Both the position numbers and the translations under genes were made by a program. Below, piece after piece: positions 25,194 to 32,589 of a stretch of 32,589 bases of DNA; position 1 is the stretch's first letter; each line of letters starts with the position of its first letter. Source of the stretch: an uncultured Bacteroidia bacterium (GTDB lineage: Bacteria; Bacteroidota; Bacteroidia; JACCXN01); contig CALKJP010000133.1 in the NCBI GenBank assembly GCA_937995645.1, positions 1 through 32,589 of the forward strand, in the 5' to 3' direction. The notes under the pieces are model-generated. The model was given only the letters and a program-made list of their open reading frames with translations, was not told the origin of the DNA and searched no databases.

Positions 25194-28025
25194 TTATTTT
25201 TTCTTACTTAATTTTTCTTTTAAATATTTTCCTGTATGTGAGTTTTTACATTTTATTAAATCTTCGGGAATTCCTGCAAATACAAGTTCGCCTCCTTCAT
25301 CACCTCCTTCAGGTCCAAGGTCTATTACCCAGTCGGCACATTTAATAATATCTAAGTTGTGTTCTATTACTACTAAGGAATGGCCGTTTTCGATTAATGC
25401 ATCAAAGGCTTTCAATAATTTTTTTACATCGTGAAAATGCAATCCTGTGGTTGGTTCATCAAAAATAAATAAGATAGGTTGTAATGAATTTCCTTTGCCT
25501 ATAAACGATGCCAGCTTAATTCGCTGTGCTTCGCCTCCGCTTAAAGTGCTTGATGATTGCCCTAGTTTTACATAGCCTAAACCTACATCTTGCAATGGTT
25601 TAAGCTTTTCAATTATTTTTCGTTCTACTTTGCTTTCGCTAATATGTGATTCAAAAAAAACGATAGCATCATCAATAGTCATGTTCAATATATCAAAAAT
25701 ATTTTTTCCATGGTATTCTATTTCCAGAATTTCGTCTTTAAAGCGTTTGCCATGGCAAGTTTCGCAAGTAAGGTGAACATCGGCCATAAATTGCATTTCC
25801 ACTTTTATGATTCCTTCACCTTCGCACATTTCGCATCTTCCACCATCTACATTAAATGAGAAATGAGCGGGCTTATAATTTCTTGCTTTTGATAGTGGAA
25901 GCGATGTGAATAAATCTCTTATTTCATCATAGGCTTTTACATAGGTTACCGGATTTGAGCGTGTTGATTTTCCTATCGGATTTTGATCAATAAATTCTAC
26001 ATTGCTTATGGCATCTATGTTTCCGGCTAATCCATCAAAAACACCTGTGCGTTCTCCATATCCTCCAAATTGTTTTTTTAATGCTGTATATAATACTTTT
26101 TTTACTAATGAACTTTTTCCTGAGCCACTAACTCCTGTTACAACAGTTAACGTGTTTAAGGGAAAACTAACTGAAATATTTTTTAAATTATTTTCGCGTG
26201 CACCATTTATATCAATTGATTTTTTCCACTTTCTGCGGTGCGGTGGAATTTCAATTATTTCTCTTTCTGTAAGATATTTTGCTGTAAGACTTCTTTCTAC
26301 TTTTAATAGTTCATCTTGATTACCTTGAAAAACTACTTCACCACCATGACTTCCTGCCAGCGGTCCCATATCTACAATTTGGTCGGCAGCCAGCATTATT
26401 TCTTCATCATGTTCCACTACAATTACGGTGTTTCCTAAATTTCGTAATGATTTCAATATTTCAATTAATCGTTGTGTGTCACGCGAATGTAAGCCTATAC
26501 TCGGTTCATCTAAAATATACATAGATCCAACAAGGCTGCTTCCCAAAGATGTTGTAAGATTGATGCGTTGCGATTCGCCACCCGATAAGGTATTGGATAA
26601 ACGATTTAATGATAAATAACCTAAGCCAACGTCTTCTAAAAATTTCAAGCGATTTTTTATTTCTACTAAAAGTCGTTTGGCTATTTCATGTTCGTAGTTA
26701 CTTAATTTTAAATTATCAAAAAATGCGCGTGCCTGCGATACAGACATTAAAACAATATCAATAATTGAATGATTGTTTATTTTAACATAACCTGCATCTT
26801 TTCTTAAGCGAGATCCATTACATTCCGGACATTTTGTTTTTCCTCTGTATCGCGAAAGCATTACACGATATTGTATTTTATAACTTTGTTCTTCTAAATG
26901 CTGAAAGAATTCGTTTAAGCCTAAAAAATAGCTGTTGCCGGTCCATAATAGTTTTTTTTGTTTTTCGTCTAATTCGCTATATGGACGATGTACCGGAAAA
27001 TCAAATTTATGAGCAACTTTTAAAAACTGATTTTTCCATTCGCTCATTTTATCTCCTTTCCAGCAAAGTATGGCATCTTCGTAAACTGATAAGCTTTTAT
27101 TAGGTATTACCAAATCTTCATCAATACCAATTACGCTTCCATATCCTTCGCAATACTTACAGGCTCCAATAGGGTTGTTAAAACTAAAAAAGTTTACACT
27201 GGGTTCTTCAAAAGTAATTCCATCTAATTCAAAACGATTATTAAAACGATGTTCTTTTATTCCTTTTGCTGTGTGTATTTCAATAATACATTCGCCATTT
27301 CCTTCGTAAAATGCTGTTTGAATGGAATCGTAAATGCGTGTTACATTATCTTCATCTTCTGCATCAACTGTAAATCGATCAATTAAAATGGCAATGTTTT
27401 CAGCTTTAGCTTTACTGTCTTTAAATTCTTCGATTCGTAAAATTTCTTTATTAACTCGTATTCTCGAAAATCCTTGTTGCAACAACAAATTTAATTCCTG
27501 TGTAACACTGCGATTATTTTTAATAATTAAGGGTGCGTATAATACAATTTTAGTTCTTTTTTCCAGCTTATTTATAAAATTTAAAACATCTTCGCGTGTG
27601 TCTCTTTTTACTTCATTGCCGGAAATAGGAGAATAAGTTTTTCCGATTCGTGCAAATAACAATTTTAAATAATCATAAATTTCAGTTGTAGTGCCAACAG
27701 TTGAGCGTGGGTTGCGCGTATTTACTTTTTGCTCGATAGCTATGGCAGGTGCAATGCCTTTTATATAATCAATATCGGGTTTTTCTATTTTTCCTAAAAA
27801 CTGACGAGCATAAGCCGATAAACTTTCTACATATCTTCTTTGCCCTTCTGCATATAAAGTATCAAAAGCCAGTGAAGATTTACCTGAGCCTGATAAACCG
27901 GTAATAACTATAAATTTATTGCGTGGAAAAGCTATGTCCACATTTTTTAAATTATGAACTCTTGCTCCTTTAATAATGATAAAATTGCGAGGGTCTAATT
28001 CTTCTATATTTTTTTGTGTATTCAT
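25194..28025 (-). CDS. uvrA: Excinuclease ABC subunit A
   Basis: Two ABC ATPase modules (GLSGSGKSSLAFDT, GVSGSGKSSLVKKV), NTLSGGESQRINLT, STLSGGEAQRIKLA, zinc-finger CxxC pairs. Confidence 0.98.
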   Translation of the reverse strand: MNTQKNIEELDPRNFIIIKGARVHNLKNVDIAFPRNKFIVITGLSGSGKSSLAFDTLYAEGQRRYVESLSAYARQFLGKIEKPDIDYIKGIAPAIAIEQKVNTRNPRSTVGTTTEIYDYLKLLFARIGKTYSPISGNEVKRDTREDVLNFINKLEKRTKIVLYAPLIIKNNRSVTQELNLLLQQGFSRIRVNKEILRIEEFKDSKAKAENIAILIDRFTVDAEDEDNVTRIYDSIQTAFYEGNGECIIEIHTAKGIKEHRFNNRFELDGITFEEPSVNFFSFNNPIGACKYCEGYGSVIGIDEDLVIPNKSLSVYEDAILCWKGDKMSEWKNQFLKVAHKFDFPVHRPYSELDEKQKKLLWTGNSYFLGLNEFFQHLEEQSYKIQYRVMLSRYRGKTKCPECNGSRLRKDAGYVKINNHSIIDIVLMSVSQARAFFDNLKLSNYEHEIAKRLLVEIKNRLKFLEDVGLGYLSLNRLSNTLSGGESQRINLTTSLGSSLVGSMYILDEPSIGLHSRDTQRLIEILKSLRNLGNTVIVVEHDEEIMLAADQIVDMGPLAGSHGGEVVFQGNQDELLKVERSLTAKYLTEREIIEIPPHRRKWKKSIDINGARENNLKNISVSFPLNTLTVVTGVSGSGKSSLVKKVLYTALKKQFGGYGERTGVFDGLAGNIDAISNVEFIDQNPIGKSTRSNPVTYVKAYDEIRDLFTSLPLSKARNYKPAHFSFNVDGGRCEMCEGEGIIKVEMQFMADVHLTCETCHGKRFKDEILEIEYHGKNIFDILNMTIDDAIVFFESHISESKVERKIIEKLKPLQDVGLGYVKLGQSSSTLSGGEAQRIKLASFIGKGNSLQPILFIFDEPTTGLHFHDVKKLLKAFDALIENGHSLVVIEHNLDIIKCADWVIDLGPEGGDEGGELVFAGIPEDLIKCKNSHTGKYLKEKLSKKK

Positions 28026-28267
28026 TTTTTTAATGTGCGCAAAAATACTAAATAAATAAGGCTAAATGGCTGTTTAGCTAACAATATGTAATGCCTCTTG
28101 TTTTTATAATTTGAATGATTTTTTTGCAATTAAGAAACCTTTTAATATTTTTACCGTTGAATTGCTTCATAAAACAAATTAAAATTTAACCCATAACGGA
28201 GGAACTGCTTATAGAATAACACCTTTACTTTTTTAGATTTTATTTAAATATAAAAAGGGAGGTTGTT

Positions 28268-28846
28268 ATGGACCAGTTCAACGATCAGGAACTTATCCAA
28301 AAGTTCACAAAGGGTGATAACTCAGCACTTGAAGTATTACTTAAGCGTCATAAAAGAAAACTGTTTACGTACATTTATCATCAGGTTAGAGACCAAGCTG
28401 TTGCACAGGATATTTTTCAGGAAACATTTTTTAAAATTATTATTACATTAAAGAAAGGTTCTTATAATGAAGAAGGTAAGTTTTTACCTTGGGCTGCGCG
28501 TATTTCGCACAATTTAATTATCGACCATTTCAGAGCTAAAAATAAATTTCCTCAATTTGATGGTGGCGAAGATTTTGATATTTTTTCTGTTTTACCATTA
28601 CGCCAGGGAAACATAGAAGATAAAATGGTGAAAAAACAAATAAAGCAGGATTTGCGCGAATTAGTAAGACAGTTACCTCAAGACCAGCGTGAAGTTGTAA
28701 TTATGCGATTGTATAAGGATATGAGTTTTAAAGAAATTGCTGATGTTACCAATGTAAGTATCAATACGGCTTTAGGCAGAATGCGTTATGCATTAATTAA
28801 TCTTAGAAAAATGATTGAGGAGAAAAAGCTGGTATTAACCAAGTAG
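28268..28846 (+). CDS. RNA polymerase sigma-70 family (ECF-type) sigma factor
   Basis: Region 2 (ALEVLLKRHKRKLFTYIYHQVRDQAVAQDIFQETFFKII) and region 4 (LPQDQREVVIMRLYKDMSFKEIADVTNVSINTALGRMRYAL). GGGAGG Shine-Dalgarno-like site upstream. Confidence 0.95.
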   Translation: MDQFNDQELIQKFTKGDNSALEVLLKRHKRKLFTYIYHQVRDQAVAQDIFQETFFKIIITLKKGSYNEEGKFLPWAARISHNLIIDHFRAKNKFPQFDGGEDFDIFSVLPLRQGNIEDKMVKKQIKQDLRELVRQLPQDQREVVIMRLYKDMSFKEIADVTNVSINTALGRMRYALINLRKMIEEKKLVLTK

Positions 28847-28870
28847 CAAATTTTTAAAATGTATTTGTGA

Positions 28871-28910
28871 ACGGAGTAAACTCTTTTGATTAAGAATTTA
28901 CTCCGTTTTT
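28871..28910 (+). terminator. Rho-independent terminator downstream of the sigma factor gene
   Basis: Perfect 10-bp stem ACGGAGTAAA ... TTTACTCCGT with 16-nt loop, followed by TTTT. Confidence 0.8.
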
Positions 28911-28946
28911 CATTATTTATTATTTTTGATAATATTGATTTAAGCC

Positions 28947-30296
28947 ATGAAAAAGCTGATTCTATTACAAACCACAATTTTGTCGATTGTATTTTTTTCA
29001 TGTTCTAAAATAAATAAAGACGACACGTTTACTCATAAAAAATACTGCGATACAACGGAGGTTATTATTAACCAGGCAAGTATTGAAGGCTATACGCATA
29101 AAATGTCTTATCAACCCGGAGAGAAAATAGAATTTAAAATACATACATTAAGTCCGGTTTTTAATATTGAAATTTTCAGAAATGGTTCCCCAAATGCCAT
29201 AGTTCATCAGCAAAATGGAATAGAAGGGTTGCGTCAAAATTATCATTGTTACTCATATTCTTATGGATGTAACTGGCAAACGGTTTATGAAGTAACCGTT
29301 GAAGCAAGCTGGAAATCCGGTTTATATTCTGCAAAACTTGTTAATCCTGATGATGGAAAAGTTGGCTGGATAACTTTTGTAATTAAAAAAGATGCACTGG
29401 CTCCAAAAGCTGATATAGCTGTATTAGCAAGTACTAATACATGGAATGCTTATAACGACTGGGGAGGAGGTTCTTTTTATGATTTTGAAATGGATGAAAA
29501 TGTAATAAGTTCAGAAAATATTAGTTTTCAGCGTCCAAATAAATATGCCGATCCAACTGCCAGAGGAGGACATTTAGCCGCAGCAGAAACTTATTTAATG
29601 CGTTGGATGGATGATAATGGATATAAATGGGACCAATATTCGGAGCACGATTTAATGCTAGAAGAAAATTTACTCACAGGTTACAAAACAATAGTTTTAA
29701 ACTCACATCCCGAATATTATACTAAAGAAATGTATGATAGACTTTATCGCTATGTTCAAAACGGTGGTCACGTGGCCTACTTAGGTGGTAATGCAATATG
29801 GAGTAAAGTAGTATGGGATAGCAAAAGAGATATTTTAGAAATAAGAAGAAATAAACAACGCCATACTTTTACATCAGAACTTGGAGGTTTATGGCGTGAT
29901 TTAGGTATGCCTGAATCAACTTTAATGGGAGTGCAATATGATGAAAGAGGATACTTGACATGGCACCCATACCGAGTTATAGATAAAAACTTTTGGGTAT
30001 TTGCCAATACCGGATTAAACAAAAATGATACATTTGGTGAAGGTTGCCCTGATACCGGTGGTGCATCAGGACATGAAACAGATAAAGTAACTCCTGATTC
30101 GCAAAAAATACCTACACTTAAAATAATTGCAAAAGGAACAAATCCGAATTTTGGCGGAGCGGATATGATTTATTACGAAACCAGCACCGGAGGCAAAGTG
30201 TTTTCAGTAGGTTCTATTAGTTATACCAGTTGTTTGTGCTGCGATTCAATAGTTTCAAAAATTACCAGAAATGTATTAAACGAGTTCATCAAATAA
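28947..30296 (+). CDS. Lipoprotein with N,N-dimethylformamidase beta-subunit-like domain
   Basis: Lipobox in MKKLILLQTTILSIVFFSCSK. DIAVLASTNTWNAYNDWGGGSFYDF, TVVLNSHPEYYTKEMYD-like segment, and ADMIYYETSTGGKVFSVGSISYTSCL resemble the DMFase large-subunit family. Confidence 0.65.
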   Translation: MKKLILLQTTILSIVFFSCSKINKDDTFTHKKYCDTTEVIINQASIEGYTHKMSYQPGEKIEFKIHTLSPVFNIEIFRNGSPNAIVHQQNGIEGLRQNYHCYSYSYGCNWQTVYEVTVEASWKSGLYSAKLVNPDDGKVGWITFVIKKDALAPKADIAVLASTNTWNAYNDWGGGSFYDFEMDENVISSENISFQRPNKYADPTARGGHLAAAETYLMRWMDDNGYKWDQYSEHDLMLEENLLTGYKTIVLNSHPEYYTKEMYDRLYRYVQNGGHVAYLGGNAIWSKVVWDSKRDILEIRRNKQRHTFTSELGGLWRDLGMPESTLMGVQYDERGYLTWHPYRVIDKNFWVFANTGLNKNDTFGEGCPDTGGASGHETDKVTPDSQKIPTLKIIAKGTNPNFGGADMIYYETSTGGKVFSVGSISYTSCLCCDSIVSKITRNVLNEFIK

Positions 30297-30298
30297 CA

Positions 30299-31114
30299 CT
30301 AAACTGTTTTAGTGTTTGTTGAGCGCAGTTTAATTGCTGTAATTACTTTTTTGGTATATAAAGGAAAATCACCTTTCATCATCCAATCGTAATAAGACGG
30401 TTCTGTTTTAAAAACTTCTTCAACCGGCTTACCGGAGTGTTTCCCAAAATTAAATACTTCTATCCCTTTATCGTTGTATATTATTCTTCCTGCCAAATCA
30501 ACGTTTTTGTTAATGTTAGTAAAGTCATGAAGGGCTTTAATATCGTTTTTTACGGGAATAAATTTGTTGCCGTTTTTGTCTTCAATTTCAACTCCATCGT
30601 AACGTTGCAACTGTGACAGGAATACTTCATACGTAGCATTAATATCTGCTAAAGCACTATGTGCATTTACCAATTCTTTTCCGCAATAAAATTTGTAAGC
30701 CGCTTTTAAAGTTCGTTGTTCCATTTGGTGAAAAATATTTTGTACATCAACAAATCTTCTGCTGCTTAAATCAAAATCAATTCCTGCACGTAAAAATTCT
30801 TCTACCAAAATAGGAATATCAAACTTATTTGAATTATAACCTGCCAAATCGCAACCTTTTAAAAAGTTGGCAATAGATGGTGCCAGATCTTTAAAAGTTG
30901 GTTCATTTTTCACCTTTTCATTACTAATTCCATGAATTGAAGTAGCTATTGGAGGAATTGGTATTTCAGGGTTTATAAGTTTTAAATATTCTTCTTTATC
31001 ACCATTTGGATGTATTTTTAAAATGGCTATTTCTACTATTCTGTCGCTTGCTACGTTGGTGCCTGTTGTTTCTAAATCAAAAAAAGCTAAGGGGCGAGTT
31101 AAATTTAGTTGCAT
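30299..31114 (-). CDS. DnaQ-like 3'-5' exonuclease (DNA polymerase III epsilon subunit family)
   Basis: DEDD motifs: AFFDLETTGTNVASDRIVEIAI (ExoI), CDLAGYNSNKFDIPILVEEF (ExoII), NAHSALADINATYEVF (ExoIII). Additional C-terminal domain (FNFGKHSGKPVEEVFKTEPSYYDWMMKGDFP). Confidence 0.93.
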   Translation of the reverse strand: MQLNLTRPLAFFDLETTGTNVASDRIVEIAILKIHPNGDKEEYLKLINPEIPIPPIATSIHGISNEKVKNEPTFKDLAPSIANFLKGCDLAGYNSNKFDIPILVEEFLRAGIDFDLSSRRFVDVQNIFHQMEQRTLKAAYKFYCGKELVNAHSALADINATYEVFLSQLQRYDGVEIEDKNGNKFIPVKNDIKALHDFTNINKNVDLAGRIIYNDKGIEVFNFGKHSGKPVEEVFKTEPSYYDWMMKGDFPLYTKKVITAIKLRSTNTKTV

Positions 31115-31117
31115 GAT

Positions 31118-32450
31118 TTATTTGGGTAAGAGTTTAAAATCTTTTTCTATTAATTCCTGAAATGAATTTTTTCCCAGTATGGTAATGTCTTCAGTATAGG
31201 TATTAAAACCTTCAGCAGTAATAACTATCTTATATTTACCGGGAGGCATAGCCATTACAAATTTATTTTTACTGGTGGGAGTATAGGTGCCGTACTCATC
31301 TTGTGAGCTTAGTTCAATTAAGCTTACAGAGGCATCTTTAACAGTTTTAACTCCATCGGTAGATGCAACTGTACATTTTACTATTGTTTGTCTATCATCT
31401 CTATTATTAAAGTTTACACGATAAATATCTAAATCGCCCATTCCTTCTTTTCTTACATCTGATACATAGGCATATTTCATGTTTTGTGAAAAAAATATGG
31501 TCATATTATCTGCGGGGTTATTAATGGGATAGCCTATATTTCTGGGTTTTGTCCATGTGTTTTTTTCGGAATCGTAAATACTGAAAAAAATATCATATCC
31601 TCCTAATCCTTTATGACCTTGTGAGGCAAAATAAAGGGTTTTTCCATCAGGCATCATATTGGGAAAATCTTCGTTGTAGGGGGTATTAATAGTGGGTCCC
31701 AGATTTTGAGGTTCAGCCCAATCGCCATTGGGTAATTTTCTGGTCATCCATATATCTGTTCCGCCTAAACCTCCGGGTCTGTTGCTGGCAAAAAATAATA
31801 TATCTCCTTCTGCATTTAAAGAGGCAGAGGTTTCAAGGCTTTCGGAGTTTACGGATTTACCAAGTTTTACGCGGGGGCCAAAATTCTTACCTTTTCGTTC
31901 TGATACATAGATTTCGCCAACTTCTTTGATATGATCTATATATATAAAAATTTTATTTCCATCTACAGAAATCCCAACTACTTCTTCATCAAGACCGGTG
32001 TTAATTTGGGGGCCAATATTTTTTGCTTTTTCAAATTGTCCGTTTACTTCTTGTGAAATGTAAATATCTGATGAATAATATCCATCGTATTCTAAAACTG
32101 CTTGTCCGCCTTTTCTTCTGGATGTAAATACAAAAAAAGATTCATCCGGCGGAACAAATGGATAGTAGTCGGGATATTCAGAATTAATACTTGGTCCTAA
32201 ATTTTCAAAAGTAACATCTAAAGGATATTTAATCATTTCTTTTCCTAAGTTACATTGCTCTATGTAACGATCGGCCTCAGCTTTTTCTTTTTCTCCTACC
32301 ATGCTTTTATATTTTGTAAAAGCTTTAATAGCATCATCAAATTTTAATCCATGTTGATAAGCTTTGCCTAAATATAAAACCATTTCAGGCGTAACTTTGC
32401 TTGCTTTGTTTGCTTTTTCGAGATAAGGAATGTTTTTTTCGCGTTTACAT
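31118..32450 (-). CDS. TPR/PD40 (WD40-like) repeat protein of the OmpA-associated type, apparently lacking its native N-terminus
   Basis: NIPYLEKANKASKVTPEMVLYLGKAYQHGLKFDDAIKAFTKY (TPR), several PD40 motifs (ILFFASNRPGGLGGTDIWMTRKLPNGDWAEPQNLGPTINT, TLYFASQGHKGLGGYDIFFS), C-terminal carboxypeptidase-regulatory-like segment. The ORF track extends to 32542, but its first ~32 aa are antisense to the +strand N-terminus below and look spurious. Confidence 0.8.
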
Positions 32451-32589
32451 ATAACATTTTTTGTTGTGCTCTTAATGAGTGTTAATGATCTTATTGCACA
32501 AGATTTAGACCCACGCGAAATTGATGAACACTTTAAATACAAAAACTATTTGGCTGCCATAAAAAGTTTGGAAAAATTCCTAAAAAAAG
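32430..32589 (+). CDS. Partial N-terminus of a TPR/PD40-type secreted protein (signal peptide + first TPR), continuing past the window end
   Basis: Stop-free + frame: ...HITFFVVLLMSVNDLIAQDLDPREIDEHFKYKNYLAAIKSLEKFLKK. Signal peptide ending AQ|D, then a TPR-like helix pair. Not in the supplied ORF track, presumably because it is short or truncated. The true start codon is uncertain because the junction may fall within the signal peptide. Confidence 0.6.
   Translation, partial: MFFSRLHITFFVVLLMSVNDLIAQDLDPREIDEHFKYKNYLAAIKSLEKFLKK

Noticed and set aside
25037-27636. Several plus-strand ORFs over bioB/uvrA (25037, 25183, 26002, 26428, 26834, 27334)
   Set aside because: Antisense to highly conserved housekeeping genes; no domains or RBS.
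28263-28451. 62-aa + ORF overlapping the sigma factor start
   Set aside because: Out-of-frame read of the sigma factor gene; the 28268 frame has clear sigma-70 motifs.
28786-29001. 71-aa minus-strand ORF over the sigma terminator and lipoprotein start
   Set aside because: Spans a clear terminator hairpin and antisense coding sequence; no family resemblance.
32426-32581. Possible inverted repeat AGGAATGTTTTT (32426-32437) / GGAAAAATTCCT (32570-32581) as recombination sites for the terminal inversion
   Set aside because: Short, imperfect and AT-rich, and the left arm lies inside the PD40 body rather than at the inferred breakpoint; not enough to claim a site-specific invertase target.

Overview
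AT-rich 32.6 kb Bacteroidota-type chromosomal window (T9SS C-terminal sorting domains, CarboxypepD_reg/TonB receptor, PD40 protein). Left to right: 3' end of purK, purE, a PorV/PorQ-like outer-membrane protein, and a helix-hairpin-helix + beta-barrel outer-membrane protein. Then a 2455-aa secreted protein with about seven tandem Ig/PKD-like repeats, a PKD domain and a gliding-motility-type C-terminal domain. Next come an M3 oligoendopeptidase, a DUF5606-like protein with a histone-H1-like lysine tail, two tandem subtilisin-family proteases with T9SS sorting domains, a stand-alone HSDR_N-type nuclease-like protein and a TonB-dependent receptor. The right part holds a small membrane protein, an HDAC/AcuC-like deacetylase, bioB, uvrA, an ECF sigma factor, a dimethylformamidase-like lipoprotein, a DnaQ-like exonuclease and a PD40/TPR protein. 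Most of the window is ordinary core genome. The strongest anomaly is at the right edge. The minus-strand PD40/TPR gene lacks its own signal peptide and first TPR, and the sequence next to it encodes what looks like exactly that missing N-terminus on the opposite strand. This implies an inversion breakpoint, phase-variable inversion, or chimeric/fold-back assembly at about 32,445-32,475. A second item is a pair of similar, roughly 145-bp intergenic elements (19826-19950 and 22967-23112) with decamer-periodic tails. No CRISPR array, rRNA, tRNA, transposase or convincing new defence system was found.
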